NCBI GenBank assembly: GCA_902630555.1
Contig: CACOVB010000009.1
Span: 1-32,522 of the forward strand
Length of the DNA stretch: 32,522 bases
Direction of reading: 5' to 3'
From: an uncultured SAR116 cluster alpha proteobacterium
Lineage (GTDB): Bacteria; Pseudomonadota; Alphaproteobacteria; Puniceispirillales; Marisalimonadaceae
The notes below the pieces were generated by a model. The model saw nothing but the letters and a program-made list of their open reading frames with translations. It made no database searches and was not told the DNA's origin. This document shows positions 15,987 through 24,802 of the stretch, piece after piece (positions within the stretch are counted from its first letter, which is position 1; every line of letters starts with the position of its first letter). Made by a program: the position numbers and the translations under genes.

Positions 15987-17273
15987 ATGAGAGATTTGAC
16001 GGGAATACTTGGTTTAGGAATATCTGGTTTAGCTGCATTTGAATTATTAAAAAGACAAAATAAAAATATTGTAGTTTTTGACGATAAAATTAAACCAAAT
16101 TTAAAACTTAAAAAGTATTGGAAAAATTATATAAGTTGGGATTGGAATAATTTAAGCAGAATAATTATTTCTCCAGGAATAAAAATTAGTGGTAAAAACA
16201 AACATCCAATTGTTAAACTTGCTGAAAACCATAAAGTTAAATTGCAAAATGAAATTGAACTATATTTTGAACAAAAGCCTAAATCGACAATTATCGGTAT
16301 AACTGGTACAAATGGTAAATCGACTTTAGCTTCCTTAATTTCTCATATTTTATCAGAAAATAAAATTAAAAACATTATTTGTGGAAATTTTGGAAATCCT
16401 GCATGCTTAGTTAATCCCTCTGAAAAAAATATAGTTATTGTTGAATTATCTAGTTATCAATTACTCTCAATACCTAGTTTAAAAATAGATGTAGGTATTA
16501 TTACTAACATATCAAATGATCATATAGATTACCATGGTAATTTTGACGCATATCTAAATGCAAAATTAAGATTAATTGAAGCTATTAAAGATAATGGGTA
16601 TTTAGTTGTAAATCATAAAGATGTTTTTTTAAAAAATAAAATTGCACAAAAATTAGAAAATACTAATGATGTTAATGTAATTAATACATATGGAAAAGAA
16701 ATAAAGTGTAATAATCTTTTGGGAGAACATAACAAAATTCTTTTTGAGATTTCGTTTTTAATATCGAAAAAGATTGGTGTCAAAACATCATCAATCAAAT
16801 CATCAATTTTTAATTTTGTCCCATTACCTCACAGAATGGAAGTTATTTACAAATCAAGTTATCTTGAAATTATTAATGATAGTAAAGCTACAAATGGTGA
16901 ATCTGCTTCAGCTGCATTGAAATCATACCAAAATATTCATTGGATCGCAGGTGGACTTGAAAAAAAAGATGGCTTAGAAGAAGCAGTCAAACATTTACAG
17001 CAAGTTGAGGCAATCTATTTATTTGGAAGCTCACAAAAAAGATTTTATAGACAAATTAAAGAAACAAATTTTAAAAGGAAAATTTTTCTTTTTAATAATT
17101 TAAATGAATTAATTAAAAATTTATTTGAAATAATATCTAAAAGTAAAAATAACAAGTTTACAATACTATTTTCACCAGCCGCAGCAAGTTTTGATGAATA
17201 TAAAAATTTTGAGGAAAGAGGAACGATTTTTAAAAAAGAAGTATTTGAACAACTAAAGAGTATTGATAAATGA
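15987..17273 (+). CDS. murD: UDP-MurNAc-L-Ala:D-Glu ligase MurD
   Basis: A 428-residue Mur ligase that adds D-glutamate to UDP-MurNAc-L-alanine. The N-terminal GLGISGLAAFELL (9-21) is the UDP-binding Rossmann loop, and GTNGKST at 107-113 binds ATP. Family text follows in ELSSYQL, ISNDHIDYHGNFDAY, PLPHRME, INDSKATN and SPAAASFDEYKNFEERG. Somewhat shorter than the E. coli enzyme, as in other AT-rich alphaproteobacteria. The 20-base gap before it is among the largest inside the cluster. The stop overlaps the ftsW start (ATGA). Confidence 0.95.
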   Translation: MRDLTGILGLGISGLAAFELLKRQNKNIVVFDDKIKPNLKLKKYWKNYISWDWNNLSRIIISPGIKISGKNKHPIVKLAENHKVKLQNEIELYFEQKPKSTIIGITGTNGKSTLASLISHILSENKIKNIICGNFGNPACLVNPSEKNIVIVELSSYQLLSIPSLKIDVGIITNISNDHIDYHGNFDAYLNAKLRLIEAIKDNGYLVVNHKDVFLKNKIAQKLENTNDVNVINTYGKEIKCNNLLGEHNKILFEISFLISKKIGVKTSSIKSSIFNFVPLPHRMEVIYKSSYLEIINDSKATNGESASAALKSYQNIHWIAGGLEKKDGLEEAVKHLQQVEAIYLFGSSQKRFYRQIKETNFKRKIFLFNNLNELIKNLFEIISKSKNNKFTILFSPAAASFDEYKNFEERGTIFKKEVFEQLKSIDK

Positions 17274-18403
17274 TGCTTTCACGTTCTGATAGATCAAGTT
17301 TTTCAATTTGGCTTTGGACTATTGACAAATGGATTTTTTTTAGTTTTTTTACTTTATTATTACTTGGAATGATATTTATTCTTACATCTTCAAGCTCATT
17401 AGAACTAAAATTAAACAAAGAAAGTTATTATTTTTCAATAAAACACACAATCTTTGTAATATTGAGTTTTTTCATAGCAGTGATTTTGAGTAAATTAAAC
17501 TTTCACAAAATTAAATTCCTATCGCTTGTAGGTTTTGGATTACTTCTTGCATCGTTATTATATTGTCTTCAATATGGTTCTGACATTAAAGGAGCTAAAA
17601 GATGGATTGATGTATTTGGCCAATCATTACAACCTAGTGAATTTATAAAACCATTTTTTATAATTATTAATGCTTGGCTTTTAACTATCTGGAAATCAAC
17701 CCAAAAAAATAAATTTTTATTCTTATCAATCTTATCAATCTTATCAATTGATATAATGCTATTATTGCAACCTGACTTAGGTATGACACTATTAATAACA
17801 ACAATATGGATTTTTCAATTATTGATAATAGGAATTCCAATGCTTTTTTTTATTTTTTTAATATTTGTAATTCCAATAGTAATTTTATTAGCTTATAATT
17901 TTTATTCTCATGTATATGTAAGAATTAATGATTTTATTTTTGGCACAAATTTTCAAGCTAACCAAGCGTTGAAATTATTTAATGATGCCGGTTACTTTGG
18001 GAAAGGTATTGGCGAAGGGTCCTTAAAAAATAATTTGCCTGATGCACATACAGATTTTATTTTATCAGTGATAGCTGAAGAATTTGGTTTAATTGTATGT
18101 CTAATAATAATATTAATTTACACAATTATTATTTTAAGGCCAATTATAATTGCCTTTAAATGTAAAGATATTTTCCAAATATTAAGTTTATCTAGTTTAT
18201 CAGCTTTAATTGGTGTCCAATCATTGATACACATATCAAGTAATTTATCTATAATTCCAACAAAAGGCATGACATTACCATTTTTATCTTATGGAGGATC
18301 ATCAACAATTTCTGCAGCAATAGTTATTGGTTTTTTACTAAGTTTAACAAAAAAACAAATTGATTTTAGCGAAGTGAATTTAGACATAGAAGATTATAAA
18401 TGA
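17270..18403 (+). CDS. ftsW: Septal peptidoglycan glycosyltransferase FtsW
   Basis: A 377-residue SEDS-family membrane protein that polymerises lipid II at the septum together with FtsI. About ten hydrophobic helices are visible. Diagnostic stretches are KGAKRWIDVFGQSLQPSEF, LQPDLGMTLL, the long periplasmic segment ending GEGSLKNNLPDAHTDFI, then AEEFG and LPFLSYGGSS. The order QPSEF, LQPDLG, PDAHTDF and SYGGSS is that of FtsW/RodA; the place between murD and murG says FtsW. The start ATG overlaps the murD TGA (an immediate second ATG exists at 17273). Codons 150-160 contain a 9-base tandem repeat (see findings). Confidence 0.95.
   Translation: MMLSRSDRSSFSIWLWTIDKWIFFSFFTLLLLGMIFILTSSSSLELKLNKESYYFSIKHTIFVILSFFIAVILSKLNFHKIKFLSLVGFGLLLASLLYCLQYGSDIKGAKRWIDVFGQSLQPSEFIKPFFIIINAWLLTIWKSTQKNKFLFLSILSILSIDIMLLLQPDLGMTLLITTIWIFQLLIIGIPMLFFIFLIFVIPIVILLAYNFYSHVYVRINDFIFGTNFQANQALKLFNDAGYFGKGIGEGSLKNNLPDAHTDFILSVIAEEFGLIVCLIIILIYTIIILRPIIIAFKCKDIFQILSLSSLSALIGVQSLIHISSNLSIIPTKGMTLPFLSYGGSSTISAAIVIGFLLSLTKKQIDFSEVNLDIEDYK
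17722..17748 (+). repeat. Three perfect 9-base tandem repeats inside ftsW
   Basis: CTTATCAAT occurs three times head to tail at 17722-17730, 17731-17739 and 17740-17748. The frame yields LSI-LSI-LSI in a membrane helix. Copy changes by replication slippage would keep the frame and lengthen or shorten the helix by three residues. Confidence 0.9.
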
Positions 18404-19521
18404 GCATTCAATCAAAACACGATATCATTACATTAATAGCAGGAGGAACAGGCGGTCATATTTACCCTGCTTTAGCTATCCTATATGAAATAAAAAAAAC
18501 AAATGAAGTAATTTTTATAACTGACAAAAGAGGATACAATTACATATTAAATAAAAAAGATCTACTAAATCAAAATAATTTTGAAATTATAATTATAGAT
18601 GCAATTAGTCCTTTTAAAAAAGGTTTAATAAATAAATTTATATTTTTATATTTTTTTATTACTTCTTTCTTTAAATTGACACATTTTTATTTTAAACATA
18701 AACCAACAACTCAAATTAGTTTTGGGGGTTATACCACTATATTACCTTGTTTAATAGGAAAAATGTTCTTTAAAGTTGAATATTTTATTCATGAACAAAA
18801 TGCAATAATGGGAAGAGCAAACAAGATTTTAGAACCTTTTGCATCAAAAACATTTATACCATTTGATAAAATTTTACCTTTAAAATACTTTAATAAAAGA
18901 ATTTATTCAGGTACACCTATAAGGAAAGAAATTAAGTCTATTAAAATAAAAAAAAGAAATAATAACAAACTAAATATTCTTGTTTTTGGAGGAAGCCTGG
19001 GTTCTGATTTCTTTTCAACCTCATTAGTGAATTCATTCATAAATTTAAACCCAAAAGTTAAGAAACAGTTATATATATTCCATCAGGTGATAAATTCAAA
19101 AATAAAAAAGGTAAAACAATTATATAGAATTAATAATGTAATGTCTGAAGTTAAATCTTTTTTCCCAAATATAGAAAAATATTATAAAAACACAGACCTT
19201 ATAATTTGCAGGGCTGGAGGTTCTACTTTAGCTGAAATTTTGCATTTGAAAATACCTTGCATAATAATACCACTAAAAAATTCGATGGATAATCATCAAG
19301 CAATTAATAGTAAAATTATTAATGATAATAAACTTGGTTGGGTAATAGATGAAGATAATTTTGAAAATGACACTTTGATAAAAATAATTGAGGACATAAT
19401 TACCAAAAATTTACATTTAGATAAAATAAAGCTAAATTTAGAAAAATATAAATACGAAAATGATAAAAAAATGAAATATAAGTTTTCTAATGAAATTCTC
19501 ACGAAACATATAATAAAATGA
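18400..19521 (+). CDS. murG: Lipid II synthase MurG (UDP-GlcNAc transferase)
   Basis: A 373-residue membrane-associated GT28 glycosyltransferase that adds GlcNAc to lipid I on the cytoplasmic face. The N-terminal GGTGGHIYPALAI begins at residue 15 and matches the lipid-diphosphate loop. FGGYTT and HEQNAIMGRANK follow in the N-terminal domain, GGSLGSDFF in the linker region, and RAGGSTLAEI with PLKNSMDNHQ near the C-terminal donor site. Starts within the ftsW stop (ATGA overlap). The C-terminus is very Lys-rich, in keeping with membrane contact and with the base composition. Confidence 0.96.
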   Translation: MSIQSKHDIITLIAGGTGGHIYPALAILYEIKKTNEVIFITDKRGYNYILNKKDLLNQNNFEIIIIDAISPFKKGLINKFIFLYFFITSFFKLTHFYFKHKPTTQISFGGYTTILPCLIGKMFFKVEYFIHEQNAIMGRANKILEPFASKTFIPFDKILPLKYFNKRIYSGTPIRKEIKSIKIKKRNNNKLNILVFGGSLGSDFFSTSLVNSFINLNPKVKKQLYIFHQVINSKIKKVKQLYRINNVMSEVKSFFPNIEKYYKNTDLIICRAGGSTLAEILHLKIPCIIIPLKNSMDNHQAINSKIINDNKLGWVIDEDNFENDTLIKIIEDIITKNLHLDKIKLNLEKYKYENDKKMKYKFSNEILTKHIIK

Positions 19522-19528
19522 AATCAAA

Positions 19529-20944
19529 ATGATAATTAATATACCTAAGAATTTTGGTTTTTTTCACTTTGTTGGCATAGGTGGCATTGGAATGAGTGGC
19601 ATAGCTGAAATTTTAATAAAATCTGGTTATGAAGTGCAAGGAAGTGATGTATCTTCATCAAAGATAATTGATCGTTTAATTTCTTTAGGAGTTAAAATAT
19701 TCATAGGACATAACAAAAATAATATTAAAAATGCAAGTATAGTAGTTTATTCGTCTGCAATTAAACAAAATAACCCTGAAATTGTAGAGGCAAAAAAACT
19801 ATTCATCCCCATTATTCATAGATCTGAAATGCTTAGCGAATTAATGAAACTTAAAAAGTCAATAGCTATTGCAGGCACACATGGAAAAACAACAACAACA
19901 TCTCTAATTTCAAAAATTCTAGATACTAATAAAATGGATCCAACGATAATAAATGGTGGCATTATTTCCTCTTTGGCAAGTAATGCGAAATTAGGTCAAG
20001 GTCAATGGATGGTTGTAGAAGCAGATGAAAGTGATGGTAGTTTTTCAAAGTTAGTGCCTACCGTTGCAGTAATTACAAATATTGATTTAGAACATCTTGA
20101 TTTTCATAAAAATGAAAATAATTTAGAAAATGCATTTATAAATTTTATATCTTCAATTCCATTTTATGGATTTTGTTCTGTTTGCATTGACCACCCAAGA
20201 GTACAAAAAATATTCTCAAATTTAAAAAATAGAAAAATTATAACTTATGGATTATCACCAAATGCAGATGTTAAAGCTGATAACATTATAGTAAAAAATC
20301 AAAAAATGTACTTTGATGTCATCTATAAAAATAAAACTAATGGAGAAAATTATACTATCAAGAATATTTCCTTTTCAATGCTAGGGCTTCATAATATACA
20401 AAATGCTCTAGCTTCAATATCTATTGCTTTAGAATTAAAAATAAAACCAGACATTATAAAATTAGCTTTAAAAAAATTCAATGGTGTTCAAAGACGTTTT
20501 CAGTTGATAGATACATATAAAAATACAAAAATAATAGACGATTATGGCCATCATCCAGAAGAAATTAAAGCAGCCTTAAGCGCTACTAAATTAATAGCTG
20601 AAAAAAGCAAAGTTTTGGCAATATTTCAACCACATAGATATTCTAGATTAAAAAATCACTTTAACGAGTTTTGCTCTTGTTTTAACGATGCTGATGATGT
20701 TGTCTTATTAAATGTATATGCTGCAGGTGAAAAAAAAATAGCAAATTATAATAATATTGATCTTGAAAATGGAATAAGAAATTATGGTCATAAAAATGTT
20801 AGTTCAATAATAAATGATGAAGATATTTACAAAATTATTTTAAAAAAAATAAATGATTATCAAATTATTATTTTTCTAGGGGCAGGTAATATAACTAAAA
20901 TAGCAAATAATCTAAAAAAAGAATTAGAAATTTTGAGTAAATAA
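19529..20944 (+). CDS. murC: UDP-MurNAc:L-Ala ligase MurC
   Basis: A 471-residue Mur ligase that adds the first stem-peptide residue, L-alanine. VGIGGIGMSGIA (15-26) is the N-terminal UDP-binding loop. GTHGKTTTT (116-124) is the ATP site, with histidine in place of the asparagine seen in the other three ligases, which is diagnostic of MurC. EADESDGSF, TNIDLEHLDFH, VQRRFQ and DDYGHHPEEI are further family marks, as are FQPHRYSR and GAGNI. Begins 7 bases after murG. Confidence 0.96.
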   Translation: MIINIPKNFGFFHFVGIGGIGMSGIAEILIKSGYEVQGSDVSSSKIIDRLISLGVKIFIGHNKNNIKNASIVVYSSAIKQNNPEIVEAKKLFIPIIHRSEMLSELMKLKKSIAIAGTHGKTTTTSLISKILDTNKMDPTIINGGIISSLASNAKLGQGQWMVVEADESDGSFSKLVPTVAVITNIDLEHLDFHKNENNLENAFINFISSIPFYGFCSVCIDHPRVQKIFSNLKNRKIITYGLSPNADVKADNIIVKNQKMYFDVIYKNKTNGENYTIKNISFSMLGLHNIQNALASISIALELKIKPDIIKLALKKFNGVQRRFQLIDTYKNTKIIDDYGHHPEEIKAALSATKLIAEKSKVLAIFQPHRYSRLKNHFNEFCSCFNDADDVVLLNVYAAGEKKIANYNNIDLENGIRNYGHKNVSSIINDEDIYKIILKKINDYQIIIFLGAGNITKIANNLKKELEILSK

Positions 20945-20952
20945 TAAGTAAT

Positions 20953-21825
20953 ATGATTAGTACAACCTTATTAGTTGAGAATAAAAAAATGAGCAACTTA
21001 ACATGGTTCGGTGTTGGCGGATGCTCTAAATATTATTTGCAACCTTCATCTGAAGAGAATTTAGTTTCTTTTTTAAAAGATAATCAATTAGATCTACCAA
21101 TATATCCTTTAGGAGCAGGGTCTAATATAATCATAAGAGACCTAGGTTTTAATGGAATAATTATTCACTTTAATAAATTGAAAGAAATTTTTATTGATAA
21201 ACAAGGAATTATAACAGCCTATTGTGGTGCCATGGATGCTGATGTTGCTAGGTTTGCAAGAAATCATTCAAAAACTGGACTGGAATTCTTAATTGGCATA
21301 CCTGGAACTATTGGTGGTGGCATAAAAATGAATTCAGGCGCATACGGATCTGAGATTAAAAATATTTTAATTGATGTTACTGCAATAAATAAAAATGGAA
21401 TTTTAAAAAGTTTCACAGTTAAAGATCTTCAACTAGATTACAGAACAAATAAATTAAGTCATGAATGGATGTTTTTAAAAGCAAGATTTAAGTCAAGTAA
21501 TGGCTCCAAAGAACAAATTCAAAAAAAGATGAAAGAAATAATTCAATCTAGAAAAATGAGCCAGCCAACTGGACAAAAAACTGGTGGAAGTACATTTATG
21601 AATGGAAAGAATTTTAAAGCGTGGGAACTTATAGATAATTCTGGCTGTAGAGGATTAAAAAATGGTGGAGCTGTCATTTCCAATAAGCACTGTAATTTTA
21701 TAATTAATGAAAATAATGCTACAGCAACTGATATTGAAACACTTGGAGAAATTGTAAGAAAAAAAGTGTTTGAAAAAACAGGAAAAAAACTTAAATGGGA
21801 AATTAAGATTGTTGGTGAAAAATGA
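20953..21825 (+). CDS. murB: UDP-N-acetylenolpyruvoylglucosamine reductase MurB
   Basis: A 290-residue FAD enzyme that reduces UDP-GlcNAc-enolpyruvate to UDP-MurNAc with NADPH. NLTWFGVGG near the start, GAGSNIIIRD (55-63) and the FAD loop IGIPGTIGGGIKMNSGAYG (114-132) are clear. Tyr163-Arg164 lies in LDYRTNKL. The proton donor is Ser213 in GGSTFMNG; most relatives I recall have GSTFKNP there, so Lys and Pro are replaced by Met and Gly. The C-terminal LKWEIKIVG carries the expected catalytic Glu. The stop overlaps the ddl ATG. Confidence 0.95.
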   Translation: MISTTLLVENKKMSNLTWFGVGGCSKYYLQPSSEENLVSFLKDNQLDLPIYPLGAGSNIIIRDLGFNGIIIHFNKLKEIFIDKQGIITAYCGAMDADVARFARNHSKTGLEFLIGIPGTIGGGIKMNSGAYGSEIKNILIDVTAINKNGILKSFTVKDLQLDYRTNKLSHEWMFLKARFKSSNGSKEQIQKKMKEIIQSRKMSQPTGQKTGGSTFMNGKNFKAWELIDNSGCRGLKNGGAVISNKHCNFIINENNATATDIETLGEIVRKKVFEKTGKKLKWEIKIVGEK

Positions 21826-22745
21826 AAAGTAAAAAAATACATGTTGCTTTTTTGATGGGAGGTTTAAGTTCTGAAAGAGAAGTTTCATTAAATTCAGGAA
21901 ATGCTTGTTATGATGCAATTGATAATGAAAAATATTATGCTACTAAAATCATTGTTGATAAAAACTTTTATGATCAAATTTTAACTGTTAAACCTGATAT
22001 TTGTTTCAATGCTTTACATGGTTCATTTGGTGAAGATGGAACAATTCAATCTTTTTTAAATAAAATTGAAATGCCATATACACATTCAGGAGCAAATGCA
22101 TCTACAATAGCAATGAATAAGTTATTAACAAAAAACTATTTAAGTCAATTTTCTGTAAATACAGCAGAGAAAATTATTTTCCCAAAAACATATGATTTTA
22201 AATCACTTCATGAATATAAAAAATTTTTGCCATTAGTTTTAAAACCAATAAGTGGCGGTAGTTCCGTTGAAATAAATATATTAAATAATGAAAATGATTT
22301 AAATTATTTTAAAGATAAATTATTTAGTAATCAATTTATAATAGAACCTTTAGTTGGTAATAGAGAATTGACTGTATCTGTTTTAGAAAATAAACCATTA
22401 GTCGTCACAGAAATTATTTCAAAAAAAAATTTGTTTTACGATTATAATTCAAAATACAACCCTAATGGATCTTTACATATACTGCCTGCAAAAATACCTA
22501 ATAATATTTACAATAAAGTTATTAAATGGGCTAAACTTGCTCATAAACTTTTAGGTTGTTCTGGAATTTCAAGAAGCGATTTTAGATATGATGATCGTAA
22601 TGGTACAATATATATGCTTGAAATAAATACTCAACCAGGAATGACTAAAACTTCATTATCCCCTGAACAAGCTAAATATTGCGGAATAAGTCTAACTGAA
22701 CTTGTTGATAAGTTAATTTCAAAAGCAAAATTTGAGAAGGTTTAG
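21822..22745 (+). CDS. ddl: D-alanine--D-alanine ligase
   Basis: A 307-residue ATP-grasp enzyme of the DdlB type that makes the D-Ala-D-Ala dipeptide used by MurF. MGGLSSEREVSLNSG (about 10-24), NALHGSFGEDGTIQ, SGANAST, LKPISGGSSVEI (ATP loop) and the C-terminal EINTQPGMTKTSL with metal-binding Glu and Asn are typical. The gene overlaps the murB stop by 4 bases (ATGA). Its last 14 bases overlap ftsQ if the latter starts at its TTG. Confidence 0.95.
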   Translation: MKSKKIHVAFLMGGLSSEREVSLNSGNACYDAIDNEKYYATKIIVDKNFYDQILTVKPDICFNALHGSFGEDGTIQSFLNKIEMPYTHSGANASTIAMNKLLTKNYLSQFSVNTAEKIIFPKTYDFKSLHEYKKFLPLVLKPISGGSSVEINILNNENDLNYFKDKLFSNQFIIEPLVGNRELTVSVLENKPLVVTEIISKKNLFYDYNSKYNPNGSLHILPAKIPNNIYNKVIKWAKLAHKLLGCSGISRSDFRYDDRNGTIYMLEINTQPGMTKTSLSPEQAKYCGISLTELVDKLISKAKFEKV

Positions 22746-23505
22746 TAAAATTAAAAAGTTTATTCATTTTTTTAATATAAAAAATTTAATTATAATTTTG
22801 TTAACACTTTCAACTCTATCAATTACATTCTTTTCTTATTTCAAATATAAAGATTTAATTGCAGAGAAACTCGAATTAAATAAGGAAAGACTTTTATTTA
22901 GGTTTAGTAATGATGCTACACCAAATTTGATTGTGTTAGGAAATAATTATATCGATAAAAAGTCTTTAGTTTATGAATTAAAAACAAAATTAGATGAAGA
23001 TATCAATTCTAACAACCTCAGCATCATCTCAGATGTGTTAAACAAGAAAAATTTAATAAAAAAGTTTATTATAACTAAAACATCTAATGATTTGATAACA
23101 ATCAAAATAGAAGAAAAAAATATAATTGGTTTACTAAATATTGAAAATAATAATTATCTTATAGATGAGTTTAATAATATAATAGAGACAAAAATAACTC
23201 CAAACTTATTTCATTTACCTGTTTTTATTGGAAAAAACTCTAATAAAAATGCTAGTGTTATATTAGATTTAATAAAAGAAAGTAATATAAATCTAAATTA
23301 TTTATCTTTTTCTTTTGTTAATCAAAGAAGATGGAATATTAATCTGAAAAATGGAGTAAAAATTTTGTTACCTGAAACCAAAGTATTAGATACACTTAAA
23401 TTACTAAACAGAGTTGCTTCAAAATATAATATCTTAAATGGTAATTTTATTGAAATAGATATGAGGATTTATGGCAAATATTTTCTTAAACCAAAAATAA
23501 ATTAA
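22732..23505 (+). CDS. ftsQ: Cell division protein FtsQ
   Basis: Called from position between ddl and ftsA and from topology. A short basic cytoplasmic end precedes one membrane helix (about 19-37). A periplasmic POTRA-like region follows (NLIVLGNNYIDKKSLVYELKTK and after), then a beta-rich FtsQ domain with KNGVKILLPE near the end. FtsQ bridges FtsL/FtsB to the divisome. The only ordinary start in frame is TTG at 22732, inside ddl and with no ribosome site. An ATT at 22750 stands 9 bases after AGAAGG (22735-22740) and just past the ddl stop; it would give a protein shorter by 6 residues. Start unresolved. Confidence 0.85.
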   Translation: MRRFSKIKKFIHFFNIKNLIIILLTLSTLSITFFSYFKYKDLIAEKLELNKERLLFRFSNDATPNLIVLGNNYIDKKSLVYELKTKLDEDINSNNLSIISDVLNKKNLIKKFIITKTSNDLITIKIEEKNIIGLLNIENNNYLIDEFNNIIETKITPNLFHLPVFIGKNSNKNASVILDLIKESNINLNYLSFSFVNQRRWNINLKNGVKILLPETKVLDTLKLLNRVASKYNILNGNFIEIDMRIYGKYFLKPKIN

Positions 23506-23515
23506 AGGTGAAATA

Positions 23516-24733
23516 ATTAATTATAATAAAAGTAAAATTCATGTTGGCTTAGATATAGGTAATAGTAAAATTGCATGCTTGATTGGTCAATCTGTAGATA
23601 ACAACAATATTCAAATCAAAGTATTAGGATTTGGACAGCACATTTCTATGGGCTTAAACAAAGGAGAAGTAATAGATTTACATAAATTGTCCAATGCTAT
23701 TTCTAAAGCTGTTCAAAAGGCCGAAGAAATGGCAGGATTTAGAATTTCAAATATCACATGCAATATAACTGGAGGATTACCATTTACTAAAATTACGTCT
23801 GATAAGATAAAAATTACTAATAATTTAATAAAAAAAGAAGATATATTATACCTTTTAAACTTAGATAAATACAAATCCAAATATGAAAATTATATTCAAA
23901 TTAGAAGAAAACCCAAGGCTTTTAAAATTGATAATGATAAAGAAGTTGATAATCCGATTGGACTTGAAAGTGAAACTCTAACTTTAGAGGCAATCAACAC
24001 CTATGTTAATAAAAATGTTATTTTAAATTTAAATAAATCAATTGAATTATGTCATTTAACAGTAAATCAATTTTATATAACACCGGAAATAAATGGAATA
24101 TCTACGATGATTAAAGAAGAAAGAGATCTTGGTACTATTATCATTGATATAGGTGCAAGCTTAACTTCTATCGGCATTTATTTGAAAGATAGTTTAATTT
24201 ATTCTAGCTTTATTAAAATAGGTGGAATTCATATAACGAGTGACCTTGTAAAAGGACTAGGCACTGAATCAGAAGAGGCTGAAAAACTTAAAATTTTACA
24301 TGGATCAACAGAAGTTAATCGATTAGATGATTTTAAAAACATTGATGTTAATATAATTAATGAGCAAGGTGAGCATACTTCACATAATTTTTCTAAATCT
24401 ATGTTAATTGGAATTATTAAGCCTAGAGTTGAAGAAATTTTTGAATTAGTAATTCAAAATTTAAAAAATTCTTATCCAGAATATTCAAAAATTTCAAAGG
24501 TAATTATTACAGGCGGAACGTCTAATCTTTATGGAATAAGTAATATTGCAAAATCTTATTTTAAATGTAACATAAGAATTGGAAAACCTATTGGACTGTT
24601 AAATGCACCTGACTTACTTCAATCGCCAAGCTTTAGTTGCTTAACCGGTTTAGTATTGAAAAGTTCCAGAGAACAAAATAATAACGGAATATATAGTTTT
24701 TTAAAAAAAATAAAAGAATATTTTTTTAATTAA
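23516..24733 (+). CDS. ftsA: Cell division protein FtsA, probable ATT start
   Basis: About 405 residues of an actin-like ATPase that anchors FtsZ to the membrane. With the ATT start, the phosphate-1 motif VGLDIGNSK follows nine residues later, as in E. coli FtsA. The 1C insert lies in the first third; IIDIGASLTS is phosphate-2 and VIITGGTSNLYGI the adenosine motif. The C-terminal FLKKIKEYFF is the amphipathic membrane helix. In frame, TAA closes the reading at 23498-23500, and no ATG, GTG or TTG occurs until TTG at 23579, which would delete phosphate-1. AAAGGTG (23504-23510), 5 bases before the ATT at 23516, supports that codon. ftsZ does not follow; lpxC does. Confidence 0.9.
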   Translation: MNYNKSKIHVGLDIGNSKIACLIGQSVDNNNIQIKVLGFGQHISMGLNKGEVIDLHKLSNAISKAVQKAEEMAGFRISNITCNITGGLPFTKITSDKIKITNNLIKKEDILYLLNLDKYKSKYENYIQIRRKPKAFKIDNDKEVDNPIGLESETLTLEAINTYVNKNVILNLNKSIELCHLTVNQFYITPEINGISTMIKEERDLGTIIIDIGASLTSIGIYLKDSLIYSSFIKIGGIHITSDLVKGLGTESEEAEKLKILHGSTEVNRLDDFKNIDVNIINEQGEHTSHNFSKSMLIGIIKPRVEEIFELVIQNLKNSYPEYSKISKVIITGGTSNLYGISNIAKSYFKCNIRIGKPIGLLNAPDLLQSPSFSCLTGLVLKSSREQNNNGIYSFLKKIKEYFFN

Positions 24734-24758
24734 ATGTCTGTCATATTATGAAACATTT
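24732..24758. repeat. Imperfect inverted repeat after ftsA
   Basis: AAATGT (24732-24737) pairs with ACATTT (24753-24758), and inside it TCATA (24741-24745) pairs with TATGA (24747-24751) around one T. A CTG/A bulge separates the two stems. No T-run follows, so it is not a standard intrinsic terminator. It could be a protein site or an RNA processing hairpin. Confidence 0.4.
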
Positions 24759-24774
24759 AGTAACTATATTTGAT

Positions 24775-24802
24775 TTGATCTAAAAAATTATTTAAATATA
24801 TT
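24775..24802 (+). promoter_or_regulatory. Candidate promoter for lpxC
   Basis: TTGATC (24775-24780), a 16-base spacer and TATATT (24797-24802) make a fair sigma-70 promoter. Transcription would start near 24809, immediately before the GGAAG ribosome site at 24810-24814. The 84-base ftsA-lpxC gap is the place where ftsZ usually lies. Confidence 0.4.

Noticed and set aside
23579-24733. ftsA beginning at TTG 23579
   Set aside because: It would remove the conserved phosphate-1 motif VGLDIGNSK, which is encoded just upstream in the same open frame.
24732-24758. Intrinsic terminator after ftsA
   Set aside because: The stem is AT-rich and bulged and is followed by AGTAACTATATT, not by a T-run.
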